A DNA stretch of 64,000 nucleotides, taken from Cycas panzhihuaensis (lineage: Eukaryota; Cycadophyta). The position numbers were made by a program, and so were the translations under genes. The number at the start of each line of letters is the position of its first letter. Position 1 is the first letter of the stretch. The stretch is taken from contig CM041465.1 in assembly GCA_023213395.1 (NCBI GenBank), positions 47,499,741 to 47,563,740 of the forward strand. The letters are read 5' to 3'. Under the pieces are notes generated by a model, which worked only from the letters and a program-made list of their open reading frames with translations, was not told the DNA's origin and did no database searches. Below, piece after piece: positions 11,148-24,670 of this stretch.

Positions 11148-12527
11148 GGTATGTGTCTCTAGGTAAAACTAGTCTCTTAACCAGGCATGCATAGTGGAGT
11201 AGGAATCCTAGTGAGAACTAGCTCAAAGAATGATGAATGAAGTTGAATGAAAGGTAGTTCTTCTTGTATAAAAGAGGGATCTATAAAAGAATGATCACTA
11301 GGGTATTGAGAAGATTTAAGCTATCTTTGTTCCACCATTATATTCTTAAAGTTCTGAAGATTCGACATAAGATGATGAGACTTCTTGGCCAAAGTGTAAA
11401 GGTTGCACTTGAGAATCTGGTAGAAGGCCTTGGAGCCTCAAAGTGCATCTAGGAGTAGATGTCGTAACTTCCATTGCTTTAAAAGAAAATAAATAGTAGC
11501 TCCCAAATATGGTCAACAGAAAGATGGTGTCATCTAAGATCGACCTAAACTAGATATCTCTTAATCAATGGGGTATTTCCTTTGTATCAATTAGAACTGG
11601 GAGATATGAGGTTTAAGAAGACCTAAGTAGCCACTTTTTCCCAACTCCTAAGAAGAAGTCTTCACCTAGTTGTGCTGTCTAAAAAGTTATAAATGAAGAA
11701 TGTGACGAAAGGCTTGTATATAAGGGGGGTGATAAAATCCACTAACCTACAAAACTGGGTGAAGGAGTTCTAGATTTAGAACTACTATGATAATATTTTC
11801 AATATCCTTCCTAAAGACTCCTATCCTTTGATTTTTTTAACTTTTCAAGTTTTACTAAGATAAAAGGAACGGTTATGCAAATTATAAAAAAAAAAATCTT
11901 TCTTTCTTTTTTTTTTCTTTTTTTTATTTATTTATTTTTTTATGTTTAACAAAATGAAACAAAATAAACTAAGGTAAGCTATGAAGCAAAAAGGCTTATT
12001 CCACCTTTAACCAATAAGCAAGGGAAGAACTAGAACTAGATGCATGCAATGTGCTTTTCATATTTTTTTATTTGCTTTAAAGATGAAGGATACTAATGCA
12101 ATAATAAAACTAATCTTTTAGATGTAATATGCACTCTTTACTATAAAAGGAAAGGTACCAACAAGAGATGCAACATACCATGTAATCACTTTATGCAAAC
12201 TTTCAAAAAATTTTGATAACATGTAATGTTATTTAAAGATTTTACTTCCTATACATGCAATCTTTTCTTTGAATAAATGTTCTATGATGCAAAAAGAGAA
12301 ACTTCAAAAACATGTTATTGCTATTGAAAATGAATTTTTAGACCTTTTAAAGCTATATACAAACAACAAAACTTAATAACAATCCCCATACAAGATACTA
12401 GTTACACAACTTTGAAGAATCTATCTCAATTAGAGCAAGAAAGACTCCAAAAGGATCCTTGAATCTCTATAATCTAAAAAATTAAGCATGCACTTTTTAT
12501 TCAACACTTTAAATTTTCTTTTTGTTT
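11148..12527. other. Noncoding stretch upstream of the Tat-like gag
   Basis: I see no gene. It should hold the 5' untranslated leader and part of the 5' LTR of the Tat-like element. 'AAGGGGGGTGATAAAATCC' at 11,724-11,742 looks like a polypurine tract followed by a TG start, but on the plus strand, so it does not suit the minus-strand element and is left unassigned. 11,888-11,942 is a long A-then-T low-complexity tract. Confidence 0.4.
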
Positions 12528-12532
12528 GGGAA

Positions 12533-12895
12533 TATAAAATCATACATAAATGTTCCCATACGCAGGATCTTTAACCATACATAGTAAGTAACAAATAGAA
12601 ACACAGCAAACAGATGCACATTACACAGGATTTACATAGGAAAACCCTTTTGGAAAAAAACCACCACAAAAGGATCCTTTATGGATCACTTGATTATTGC
12701 CCAGTAGATTGATATAATGATCTTGGATGTTGAATATATAATACCTCAAAGCATTTATACTCTCCGAAGAGGTGTTACTTGATTAGGGTTATGACCCTCC
12801 AAATAAGTCGTACCTTTTGGCTTTGCACCCTTTTCACTTAATTAAACCACATTAACATTAACTAAGTGGCTTAATAATTAACTTCTGCGTTAACA
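12533..12895 (-). repeat. 3' LTR of the copia element
   Basis: 363 bp. In sense orientation it starts TGTTAACGC and ends CCCAAACA. It matches the other LTR along its whole length with many transitions. The PPT 'TTAAAGGGGG' (reverse complement of 12897-12906) lies directly before it. A TATA-like 'GTATAAATGC' is conserved in both copies. Confidence 0.93.
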
Positions 12896-13129
12896 TCCCC
12901 CTTTAATATGAATGTGGGGAACCTGCAATGTGAAGTAGTTGAGTTATCACGAAAGTTGGGCCTATCCTACAACTTCTTTATCCTTATTGATACATCCCCC
13001 CTCAAGGATAACAATGCTAAGTCCTAGTCTGGTATACATCTTCATGAATTAATCTTCAGCAGAAAATATTTGACCTATAACTTTCTTAACTTAATCTATT
13101 CACGAATGTAATGGTGTTGAATCTCGATA

Positions 13130-14450
13130 TGCTTCGTATGTGTATGAAACTCTAGATTCTTCTACAGGCGAATGGTACTCTAATTATCAACAAAGAGAAT
13201 CAGATGTCCATTGGAAATGCCAAGAAATTCTAAGAGACCTTGTAACCATACTACTTTCTTTGCACAAATATTAAGTCCTTGATATTCTGCTTCTGTAGAA
13301 GATAGCACCACTATTTGTTGCTTCTTTGACTGCCATGAAACAAATCCATTATCATGACTAAAGAGGTATCGAGTAGTGGACTTTCAATCACTGAAATCTT
13401 CCCCCCAATCAGCATACGTGTAGCCATACAACCTGATCTTCTTATCTCTATGGTATTCAAGACCAAGATTGATTGTCCCCTTCAAATATTTTAGAATCCA
13501 CTTTGCTACCACCAAATGAGGCTCCTGAGGATTCTACATATAGCAAGAAACCAATCCAACAGCGTATGTGATATTTGGCCTAATATGAGTTAAATAGATG
13601 AGACTCCCTACCAACTGGTGATACTTAGTGCCATCTACAAAAGGTTGGGCCATGTCCTTCTATAACCTTGTGCCTTTTACACATGGTGTTGTAATAGGTT
13701 TACAGTGATGTATTCTAAATTTCTCTAGTAAGTTCTTCACATACTGTGATTAAAATAACACGATCCTATCTTCCATCTACCTGATCTGAATGCCTAAGAA
13801 ATAGTGAAGTTCCCTGAGATCTGTCATATCAAATGAAGCTCCTAAATTGGATTTGACTTTGGTTATAGCCTTGCCACAGTTACTGCCGATGATTATATCA
13901 TCCACCTACATCACACAAGCAACTACAAAAGTCCATCTTCTCTTCACATACAGGTTCAGGTCGAGTTCTGAAATTTTAAAACCTTTAGCTTTCAACTTAG
14001 AATCTATCTTCTTATACCAAGCATGGGGTACTTGTTTTAGGCCATAGATTGACTTTTTCAGATAACAAACAACATGATCCTAGCCATCCTTAAGGAATCC
14101 CAAAGGCTATGACATGTATATATCCTCCTTTAGATCCCCATTAAAGAATGCAGACTTAACATCCATCTAGTGTAACTCCCAATCTAATACAGCTACTAAG
14201 GAAATGAGTAAGCAAATCATTGTCATTTTGGAGACTGGTGTAAATGTCTCCTCATAGTTAATTCCTCCTTTCTACTTAAATCCCTACGTAATAGGTTAGG
14301 CCTTGTACTTATCCACCTCTCCATTAGAGAGGAACTTTGTCTTATAGACCTACTTGCATCCTACAAGGTTCTTTGACGGAGGGAGTGGAACCAAATCCCA
14401 TATACCATTCTTCATCAGAGAACCATACTCTTCCTCCATTACATCTCTCC
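13130..14450 (-). pseudogene. Copia reverse transcriptase and RNase H
   Basis: Minus strand from 14,450: 'GIWDLVPLP', 'YEETFTPVSKMTMI', 'QMDVKSAFFNGDL' (with a stop for the Gln), 'YGLKQVPHAWYKKID' and 'VDDIIIGS' (13,890). The Tyr of the Y-V-D-D box is a TAG stop, while both Asp remain. Then comes 'ELHYFLGIQI', and the RNase H follows with 'YTYADWGEDFSD', 'LSSTEAEYQGL' and 'HTKHIEIQHHYIRE'. These are standard Ty1/copia wordings. A dozen or more stops are present, many explained by C-to-T or G-to-A change. Inactive. Confidence 0.92.
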
Positions 14451-14769
14451 ATCGTGGATCTCCTTTTACTTCAACAAATGAATCAGGATCACTGGAGTCA
14501 TTGGTGCTTACCAGCAGAGTTTGACTGGCATGCTGACTTCTAGTTCATCTGTCATCAGTTAGGGTTTGCATTGCCACACAAGAATTTTCAATAGTTTTCC
14601 TTGCCCATAAAGGTATAGAAGGACATATTGCTAGAGGTACTTCTTCTCGTAGTGGCTCCCCACTATTACTCATCCCACTTGGTCCTACTTCCCCAGGTGC
14701 TACAACGACTGATTTATTATCCTCTTCGCTTGAAGAATCTAGAAATGGGAGAAGGGGAGGGTTAAAAGG

Positions 14770-15820
14770 TTACTTTGATGATCTTTTAGCATGATACATC
14801 AATGACTCATTAAATTTTACATCCCTACTAACCACAATCTTTTCCCCTTGTGGATCCCATAGTTTGCAAGCTTTGTTCTCTATGTAATATCCCATGAATA
14901 TGCACTTTAGACTTTTCTGATCTAGCTTCTTTTGGGTATCATTTGGGATGTATACATATGCAATACACCCAAACATTCTTAAATGGCTAATGGAAGGTTT
15001 CAAACTGGTCCATTTCTCTTCGAGGGTCATGTTGCGAACTACCTGGGTGGGTACCTGTTCAAAATATAAACAACACTCACCACAGCTTCTACTCAAAACT
15101 TCAATGGTAGGTTTTTAGTGTGCACCACACTCCTCACTATCTCCATCATGGTATGATTCTTTCTTTCAGAAACTTCATTCTATTATAGGGTATATGAGAC
15201 TCTAAACTCCTACTTTATACCATGGTTGTGGTAGAATTGATTGAACGCATGATTGTCATACTCCTTGCCATTATCACTTTGTAAATATTTTATTTTATAA
15301 TCACATTTATTTTCAACCATTGCTTTCTAATCATGAAGGTAATCAAATATGTTTGACTTATTCTTGAGAAAATAAACCCAGGCTTTCCTAGGGTAATCAT
15401 CCACAAATACAAGTGTATATCAAACTCCTTATATCAGGGGTTTGGGAGTGGTCCCATAACATCTGAGTACACAAGCTCCAGCTTATCCTTGGCTCTTTAG
15501 GCATTATCCCGAGTAAAAGGATAGCAGTGATGCTTGCCATACATACACCCTTCGTATACACCATCTAAGCAAGAAACTAATGATAGTCCTTCCACCATCT
15601 TCAACCTCTTTAGTAGTGCAATACTCCTATAATTAAGGTTTCTAAGGTGATTTTGCCATAATTTACTTTTGTCATCCATGCTGGCAACAAAGGCATAGGA
15701 CTTCTTCTGAGATTAAAATTTCTCAAACACCCAAAAGTTGTCCCTAACTTTCTTAGTAGCTATGACAACAAAGTTCTATTTTGGGTCCTTTATCAGGCAC
15801 TTATCATTATAGAACTCCAC
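14770..15820 (-). pseudogene. Copia integrase
   Basis: The GAG-pre-integrase zinc region is at 15,497-15,679 ('LWQNHLRNLNYRSIALLKRL' then C..C in 'GCMYGKHHCYPF'). The integrase core is between 15,470 and 15,100 but heavily broken. The C-terminal part at 14,770-15,096 reads 'KPSISHLRMFGCIAYVYIP', 'KCIFMGY' and 'SRDVKFNESLMY'. The last 108 residues are open, the rest is interrupted. It lies upstream of RT on the minus strand, as expected for copia. Confidence 0.88.
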
Positions 15821-15949
15821 TTTCACACTTAATGTGTAGATCTTCTAAGTAGATAGAAGATTCAACCGCATCTTGGGTATATAATATACCTTGGAAAACT
15901 TGCCTTCTACAATGGAACCTCACTAATACCATCTACTAGCAATGCATGA

Positions 15950-17000
15950 GCATCTCTAAGAATGATCTCAGCACCACTTTGATTTCATTCAATGTATCAA
16001 AGTTTCACTTTTGGTAAGAGATATGCTTCTGTGTTCTAGAATCTAGCACCCAATAGCCTCTTCGAACTGACTCAGGTGACAAGTTCTATGCTCGGATGTA
16101 ATGAGCAATAAAACTCTTTCCTTTATCATCCCGGTTAACTTTGCGCTTGTCATGATGCTTGAACCAATAGTTCTTTTCATGGTGACCATCCTTCTTGCAG
16201 TAATTGTACTTTCCATTAAACTTCTTCTTATCTTGAGAGATTTCTCCAAACCTTTGTATGAACTTCTCCTCCTTAATGGCCTCCTTCCTCTGAGTTTTCA
16301 TGGCTAGGGCCTAACTTGATGAAGATCCACCAAGTAATCCATGATGTTTTAGCTTGGCATCCTCTATTAGAATTAGGTTTTTGAACCCATTGAAAGTTTT
16401 AGCCCCCATCACTTCATCTCTACCATAAATGGTCTAGAATGTGGCGAATGTAACTAGCAGCTTCGACATGATTATCACAAATAAAAGTACATCATCGATC
16501 GAGTTCTGCTTCAATTCTTCTAGCTTATTCCTCAAGTCAATAATTTTATTCAGGTAGGAGATGATATTATTCTCATCTTCAACTTATGAATTGAGTAGTT
16601 CTAACATCAGTGCAAGATGCTTATTTGTCTTCTTCTTCTTAAAAGTATCACCCAACTTCATCTAAATCTTGGCTAGGTTATCCAAATTGTGAACTAGTGC
16701 TCTCTGGTCTAGTGCTAGTAAGAGTGTCAATAAACCAATGGCCATAAACTACTTTTCTTTAAGTTTGATATGCTCCTCATGGTTAAGAGGAATTGAAACA
16801 AGCTTTGCCTTAATGATTCCCCAAAGTTGGTTCACCATCAATATAAGATCCATATTGGCCTTCCATTCATTGAAAGTGTTACTATTAAAGATAACCTTAT
16901 GCATGAGCTTCTCCATCTCAAACAACGAGCTATAATATGAATCACATAACACTAGATGATCCTATTAAGGAAAGAAATGCACTAGTGTACCCTCCTTTAG
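15950..17000 (-). pseudogene. Copia gag and protease
   Basis: The gag capsid part is at 16,749-16,952 ('FNEWKANMDLILMVNQLWGII'-like wording). A CCHC knuckle near 16,180 reads Y-N-Y-C-K-K-D-G-H-H-E-K-N-Y, so the first and last Cys have become Tyr (G to A). Protease follows near 16,040 as 'YWVLDSRTQKHI', where the family has D-S-G, so the Gly is lost. Frameshifts separate the readable segments. Confidence 0.82.
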
Positions 17001-18432
17001 TCTAAGAGCGATCCCAAAGGCTTTAAAACACTGATTGTACTCATAAATGTAGGCCACCAACTACTTCTTCCTCCAAATAGACCATAAATACCTTTAAATA
17101 GCACCAAAAAGAGCATTAAGGCAAGTGAAATAATGCTCAAGGTACAAGGTCAGCTCCATAAGATGAAGGTACACAGTCTCCAAGTCAAAAAAATCACAAA
17201 AAATGCCTCGATCCATACTGAAAACAGCTCATGAGGGGTCTAAATATATACAAAGCACTTCACTATATGTAGAATACAATAAAGTATCAATGGTCTAAGG
17301 GCCTTTTATAAATTTAAATTGGGAAGAATATACCAAAAGGTATATTCTTAGAGTTATGACTCTTTCTTACGTCCTTGTGCTTCTTTACTTAAACCACATG
17401 TAGGAAATAAAAAGCATAAGATATAATATGATTTAGTAAGTGTTAAACCTTAGTATTAAGCACCGAAAGATGAATCAAAAAGTCATAACTACTTGATACA
17501 CAAAGGCATGGTTGTTGTAGACTTAACTTGACTTGCGTACATCAAAGAGACCCGTGCATGGAGCCACACTCATATACACTCTTCATGCATCTGGTAAACA
17601 GCCTATACGTTGCTCAACAACCTCTCAAATACACTTAGCCACCATAAAAGAGCACTCAGCCAACATTTAGAGAGGCCAAAAAAGCTTGAATATGGTAGGT
17701 AAATAGTCCCAGCTCCACCCAGCAGCCTCCAAATCACACCCAGCCAACATACCACATATAGATATGGTTGTATAAAGTGCCCAGCCAACTTTAAAACCAC
17801 CCAGCCATGTGGATAATAGCTATAATAGCCATAAATAGCCACAGATATCCCAAATGTGGGCTTATACAGGTAGTAAATGAGGTTCTAACTCATGCAAAGA
17901 TCGAATTATTCAATGAACAATGGTTGTTATTGCTATGTATTCAGGCCAGCACTTAGAAAAGGATAGAAAAACACCAAAACATGGCTCCAATCATGTCCAC
18001 TAGTGTAGAGAAGAAGATTCGATAATAACACAAGCTTATTTCATTGATAAATTTTAAGGGCTTTGATGAGAAATGAATTGACTTACATATATACAAGGTT
18101 GGTTGTCCTTATCATTACTGAATCACCATCAATGCATGCTCTGCTGGCTTGAATTACCTAAACAAGTTATCAACCAACTTCAGATCCCCTAACGAGCCAA
18201 CTCATTCCATGAAGGTGGTCTTTACACCTAATTATTGACTCCAAAAACCCTTATCCTCTATTGAATAGTAAATTTTACTTCCTTAATAACCATTAGTTTT
18301 GTGTGCTTACTTTTGCACGATGTTGGGGTTAATAGACCCTCAAGACTCATCTTAGGTCAGATGATGTCACCCAGCAACCAATGATCCCATCGCCCTACTC
18401 ACTATCAAGCTTCAACTATGTAGGACAATATG
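17001..18432 (-). other. Leader region of the copia element
   Basis: About 1.4 kb between PBS and gag, long for a copia leader. No coding motif is seen. 17,640-17,810 contains several degenerate CCCAGCCAAC repeats on the plus strand. Confidence 0.55.
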
Positions 18433-18444
18433 TCTCTGATACCA
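18433..18444 (-). other. Primer-binding site, copia element
   Basis: On the minus strand it reads TGGTATCAGAGA directly after the 5' LTR. It complements the 3' end of plant initiator Met-tRNA with one mismatch at the last base. Confidence 0.93.
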
Positions 18445-18818
18445 TATTCAAGAGCATGAAATCATATATAAATGTTCCGATATATGGGATCTTTAACTAT
18501 ATATAGCAAGTAATAAATAGAAACACAAAAAATAGATGCATAGTACACAGGATTTACGTGGGAAAACCCTTTCGAGAAAAAACCCACCACAAAAGGATCC
18601 TTGATGGATCAGTTGATTATTGCCTAATGGATTGTTACAATGATCTTGGATATTGAATATACAATGCCTTAAGGCATTTATACTCTCCAAAGAGGTGTCA
18701 GTCGATTAGGGTTGTGACCCTCCGAATAAGTCGCACCTTTTGGTTTTGCATCCTTTTCAGTTAATTAAACTGCATTAACGTTAACTAAGTGGCTTAATAA
18801 TTAACTACCACATTAACA
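18445..18818 (-). repeat. 5' LTR of the copia element
   Basis: 374 bp, starting TGTTAATG and ending CTTGAATA in sense orientation. It is followed at once by the PBS and flanked on the outside by CTTTT. Confidence 0.93.
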
Positions 18819-18823
18819 CTTTT

Positions 18824-21800
18824 CAAGGGAAAGAAAGTAATGCTAAAAGTGAAATCAAACAAATAATAACACTATGGAATCAAGACTTTTTCCTAATGCA
18901 TAAATCTGCCTCATAATGACTCCTTTCTTTCAATTGATCAATTCTTTCCAACTTTTTCCTTTAAAATAAGTAAAGGAAGAGAAGTAATAAATAAGAAGAG
19001 CTAAACCACAATAAAATAAAGCCAAAAGAGATGGCAAATTACTTGAAATATAGACTACTATGTAAGAATAAGAAGTGGTAGCTATATAAATGGTAGAGAG
19101 ATGAACATGCCCCACCTTAGTCTATCCCTTATGAACCCCACAAAGGGTGGCCTTTCAGTAAGTATTTCAAGCTAAAAAATGCATACAAGATTACCACAAT
19201 AACTAGCCAAAAGAAAGAGTAAGTTCTTAGTAAAAGACAACCTTCAGAAAATAGTGAAATGAGCAAAAATCATATAGGAAATACCTTACCAATTAAGAAG
19301 AACTTTGAGTCTGAAAACTTTAAAAGAAAACCATAAAAGTTGAAGATCAAACCATCAACATTTGAACACCAGTGAAGTAGTAAGTAACAACATCAAATTC
19401 TTCTCTTGATTTCACTTATAAGCATCACCAAAATCAATCTTGAAGTCATGGCAATAGTAGTCCTCAAAAAAATCACTAAAAATTCACCAAACACTTGAGC
19501 AAATTACACTCTAACTCTCTACAATAAGTCACAAAACCCTATTGACCATTCCTCGGTGTCAAAGGGATAAGATTCCATCAAATCTAGGTGGTGGCATATA
19601 AAAATATTGTACGTTAGCCAAATTTTACATGCATGACAGTAAAAAATATGACCAGTCATATTTTTGGACCTACCAAAAATGTGACTTTACTCTGAAAATA
19701 TGACCGGTCATGTTTTTTGGCAATATAAAAATTATGATAATCAAAGAAATAAAAATGAACTCATTAAAAAATCAAAAAATGATTTCTAAATATAAATTAT
19801 GATACAAATGACTTTATAAATTAGTAAAGAGGCCTAAATCCTAAAAATGAGTAGAAATGATAAAAATTAGGTGAAATCAAGACTAAAACATAAAAATAAT
19901 AAGTTTTAAAGGAAACATTAGATCAAATTGATCATGAAAAAAAAAAAAATGTAATAGTCTTAGTCATCAATAGGTGATAGAAAAATACACATCACATCAT
20001 CATTTATCATGCATCATAAAGAGAAATCAATACATTTCTTCATCAAAACATAGCCTAACTCATCATTAAACAAGTGTGTCATTCATTTTTCATAAAACCA
20101 TACAAGAAACCTATCAAAATTCATAAATACAAACTAAATGTTAGGTTTTGGTGAAATAACTACTTGACCAAGACAAGTTAGATGTAACAATGTAACATTA
20201 ATATATGTTTATATACCTCTTGTCATACATAACTACTCTAGTTTCTCATTAATAAACACTTTCTTTTATGAGTTGGACAACCTTAATAGTTGATTATTAG
20301 TTGGATAACATCAATAGCTAGTTGGTGTGCCAAGTAAACAATCAGAAGAAACTTTTCTCCTTATCTTATTACCATGTGGAATACTCAATCTATGTATCCC
20401 TCAAACTTCAAATCAAATTGGGCCCATTATTAAATACCAAGTTCTATCACCATTCATCAAACAACTAACATTCAAAATTCATTCAAATAGTTGTTCAAAT
20501 AAATTAGATGATATGTCATATGTTTAGTGTTATGCATCCATTAAACCAAATGTGATTTTCCAATGGGTATTTTTCATATTAAGGATATTAATAAATTTTC
20601 ATATCAACATTTCAATAAATATCTTCCACTTCATGTATGTTTTCATCTATTTTAATCCTTCAAATGTTATTAATAAGCCTTAAATTATTTCACTTTAAAT
20701 GAAACTTTCTTTTTCTTTCTTCATCAACCAAAATTAGCTTCACCATCATTTTTAGAGCCTTTAAAAACATCAAATATACTAAAACTTTTCCTAGAAAGGA
20801 TGTAAAATATAACTTTTATGAGGTTAAGAAATATGCCTTGTAACCACCCATTTTAATTGTCTTGAAGTTTTCTTTCTAATACAATTGATTACACTTAATT
20901 CTAACATTCTAGTGAGACATTATAGTAAAAATATGGGAGTATGTCTTAAAATGTGTACAATCCTTTAGAAAAGTGATTTCAGATTTTAAATAAAATTTAA
21001 TTTCATTTATAAATTTTATAATTTTAAAAAGATTTTGATTTGATTTAATTAAATTTAGAGTTTTTTGCCTTCATGAATAAGCCATCAGTCACATGAGGGC
21101 TCTACGTGACTACATGTTGAAGCACTATGGGGCTATGGACCTAAAAATTTTATTTAAAATAATTTAATTAAAAAATAAACCTGCAATCTTTTTTAACATT
21201 TAAAAAAAATTCACTGTAAAAATCTTGCATATAAAATTCATTAATTTACATCTATTTACAAAGAGTGAAGGGCATTCTTCATTGATCTACATCTTTGAAT
21301 TGAAAAAAAATCTCTATAATTTTTCTCTATGCAATTCTGCATATGATTGATACATGTTATAGTGGCTTTCTTCATGTAACTACTATTGTGGTGTGAAATG
21401 TGGCATAAATGGCTTCTTGGTATTTTTCTTATGTGATATTTGCTTAGATTCTAGTATGTGAGCAAGGGCTTAATCTCCATGGATTTATCTCCTTCTTTAG
21501 ATTATACAAAGGCATGGCATCTTCTCCACTAGCTATTATGAAAAATTTTAGGTCAAGAGGGTTTTCTCTATCAGTTATGCTTTTATCGTGTAACTTCTAT
21601 GGAGGGTTTGTTTATTCTATGCTTTCATCATGTGACTCTTCTTCATTCAACATGTTATTCTAGCTTTTGTTGCATTCAATGGAGGGATTATTTGTTTCCT
21701 CTTAGGAATTTAAGTAGTGGCTTTTGTATATTCTTCTTATAATCAAAACTCCTTGTATAATAGGTGATAGGCTACATTGTGATCTTTTATCTCTATGTTT

Positions 21801-22680
21801 CTACTGGTTGCATTTAGTCAAAGAGTGAGAGGGTAACTTTGGGAACTTTACCATTCCCATGGATACCATACCCTATACTATCTTTACTTTTACAACTAAA
21901 TAATACTCTTTCATTATTTTTCATAATAGACTTAAGGGGTATATGCAAATTAGGACAATAATAGGAAAGTTCTACAAGGTTGTAACTCATATATAATTTG
22001 TAAATTTTATCATTGTATTTGACTTCATATGTCACCATAATCAAATTTCTATTCATTCATGCCCTTTATTAAGATGTCCTTTTAACACCCTTTATTTTTT
22101 GCCACATACCATTATATTTTCATTTCATATATATAATTGTCTACCCACTAATAATAAAAACTTGTAATATTTTATTATCATTATACTATGAATAATATCG
22201 ATGCCATCATAGTGTTTTATCTTATTTCATCATCATAATAGTTTAATATGTACCACATGCCTATTTATTTATTTTCAAATACATGCCACTATTCATACCT
22301 CATAATTGATTTTTATTGTCATAAATATTAATCAAGTTTTTCCATTCAACATATTGTATAAGCCTGCTACTTGTTTCTTATTTTATTGATGAAGTATTAG
22401 CTCCATTTTGGTAGTGAATCATAATTTAAGATGCTCATAAAAGCCTCAAAAATATTTTATTATTGACAATGAATCCTCAAATAGGATACTCATAAAAGCC
22501 TTTACTAATGAATAAAATATCTTCACTAATATGTTGCTTTCATAAGATGATAAATCCTACTTAAGTAATCCCTTGTGGATGAACTTTAAATACACTTACA
22601 TATTTTATAGGATGGTGCACCACATGCTTAAACTAAATTATCCATATAAATTTAAATAACATACTATCAATAATATTATT
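18824..22680. other. No gene seen
   Basis: AT-rich sequence without recognised coding motifs. An 80-codon open stretch on the minus strand at 21,814-22,056 has no known domain. Part of 18,824-19,900 may be the rest of the Tat-like 5' LTR, separated by the copia insertion. 20,100-20,260 and 22,080-22,700 look like old noncoding repeat. Confidence 0.4.
19645..19718. repeat. Paired TGACC(A/G)GTCA palindromes
   Basis: 'ATATGACCAGTCATAT' (19,647-19,662) and 'TGACCGGTCA' (19,701-19,710) are palindromes or near-palindromes in very similar contexts, with 'AAAAATGTGACTTTA' between them. A related but degraded arrangement lies at 655-725. Function unknown; they could be LTR sequence of the Tat-like element. 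Confidence 0.5.
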
Positions 22681-24665
22681 TCATCATTTTGATACAAGAA
22701 GATGAGGGAATGTAGATAAAAGATGTAGATTAGAGGAGTGATATCAGGGATTTTGACGTAGGAAATTCTAAGAATAAGGAGTTAGAGAGTGAGATTGGTA
22801 AGGTAAGTTTAGTTAAACATTGACCTATGAGTGATATGGAAGGTTTATAGAAAGGTGATGAGAGATATAAGCTAGGCACTAACATTGATATATATAATTT
22901 ATTAGAAAATTAAATTTACTCTACTACCATATTAGAATTTAGAGTATAACGTGGTAGAATATAACATGCATGTATAATAACTAAATAATCTCATGAGGAA
23001 TGTATATATATAAAGTAATATTAATAATATAAATAAAAACACATATCAATAATCATCATGAGCATTCACCATAAGAGGGATAATACATTTATTCATAGAA
23101 AACCCATTGTGAAAAAAAATATAGGAGAAGATAGAGTTTAGAGCTCTAGATCGTAGACCTTTCTTGAGTTCACAAATGGTGTATGTACATATTTATATTA
23201 ATACTCATCTCATGAGTAGTATATTATATCTCTTGAGCCTTTATATCATTTAATAATATATAATCATGGATAAGTATATCTTTCACATATCTCAATGTAT
23301 GTGATTAGTAGAATTATGTATGTATTATATCATTATATTAAATATTACGTATGTGACTAAATCACATATTCCAATATGATTGACATGACATATATAAGAG
23401 AGACATGTAGGGAGTGAAAGATAAGAGAAGATATTTAGATTATGAATAAGATATAGGAAGATGAGAGTATAAGAAAAGTATATGTTATAAGAGGGTAAAG
23501 GTGATAGTAGATTAGGGTAATAAATATTAATGGATATGGAGGTATTATGAAGAAGGGTGGATCAAGGGTAGAGGAAATACTAAGGTAAGAGAATTAGAAA
23601 GAACGTAGGTTTAAAGCAGGGATGATGAGAATGATATAGAGCACTTTATAAGCATGGGAAAAAAGGACTCAATAGATTGATCTTGAGGTTTTAGTGTAGG
23701 TAGGTGTAAGAGTGGTATCAAGTGTAATTAAAATTAGGAAATATAATATGTATGGAGGCTAAATGGGGGAAAGTAGAATGTGAGGGATAATTAGCATGAG
23801 GGAAATAGTATAGAGAATATCAATAAGTTATACTAGGGGGAAAGAAGGGAGGTAATATACATGGGAATTTAACTAAGGAATGGTGGGGATATGACTAGGG
23901 AATGGGATATATAAAGTGCAAGTTAGACAAGGAATAAATAAAAAGAATTCATGGTTAATATGGATGATGTCATAAAGAATGATAGGTAAATAAATTTAGA
24001 TCTATCAGTGAGTTTAGGGTATGATGGGTTTATAGGGATTGAGTAAGGAATAAGGGTTAGGTATTCCTTATGGAAAAGGGGTTTTAATAGGGGCATGTGA
24101 AGGTAATACATAGATTAATATAAAGGACTAAATGAGAAACATGTTGGGACATAAGATGGTTAGTGGTGAGATAAGTTAGGATGTAGAGAAGAAAAAGTCA
24201 ACATTTTATAAAAGGGGTGTATGATGATAGAACTAGGGAATGAAACTTACTACAAGGAGAGTTGAAGATAAGAAATAGGGAGATCATAATAAAAAGAATT
24301 CATGGGGAATGAGATGTGATGAGGGACCTGAATTAGGGACAAAAGTTGCCTTAGTAGTAGATAGGATTTCAAGTCTTTAAATTCTAATTTAGTTATAGGA
24401 TCTTGTTAGACATAGAATGAGGGGTTTTACAAGGCTATAGGATGAAAACTTCCAAAAGAACTAGGTGAGTGTAAAATAGAATTAAAATTTAAAGTAAGCA
24501 TCATTTTAGACTCCTCTTAAGGATACTTAGTTGGTTCATCATATTATTCATAAATAAACTACCTCCTACATTATTCTCAAATCTTCTCAACTTGTTCTTC
24601 ATTTTTTTCTTTATATCCTTTATCTTATTATATAAATTATCTAATTTAATGATCAAGTCCTATAA
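22681..24665. other. Purine-skewed stretch without a gene
   Basis: From about 22,690 to 24,480 the plus strand is dominated by A and G (many GGGA, AGAA, GATAGG runs), unlike the flanks. A 62-codon minus-strand frame at 23,923 has no domain. A minus-strand coiled, Lys-rich stretch near 24,560-24,660 could be a gypsy gag N-terminus interrupted by the element inserted at 24,671, but this is weak. Confidence 0.35.
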
Positions 24666-24670
24666 CTTAT

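Larger units (their letters stand above)
12533..18818 (-). mobile_element. Complete Ty1/copia LTR retrotransposon
   Basis: A 6,286-bp element with LTRs at 12533-12895 and 18445-18818, TG-type ends, and a perfect 5-bp duplication CTTTT on both sides (12528-12532 and 18819-18823). On the minus strand the order is 5' LTR, PBS, leader, gag with zinc knuckle, protease, integrase, RT, RNase H, PPT, 3' LTR. Integrase before RT is diagnostic for Ty1/copia. The coding frame is broken by many stops and some frameshifts. The LTRs differ at many sites, mostly transitions, so the insertion is old. It landed just upstream of the Tat-like element, probably in its 5' LTR. Confidence 0.95.

Noticed and set aside
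11264-11452. 62-codon plus-strand frame before the possible AAGGGGGG tract
   Set aside because: No recognisable domain, surrounded by noncoding sequence upstream of the minus-strand gag; too short to call.
11724-11742. PPT-plus-LTR-start look-alike on the plus strand
   Set aside because: No plus-strand pol ends here and no second LTR copy was found; left unassigned.
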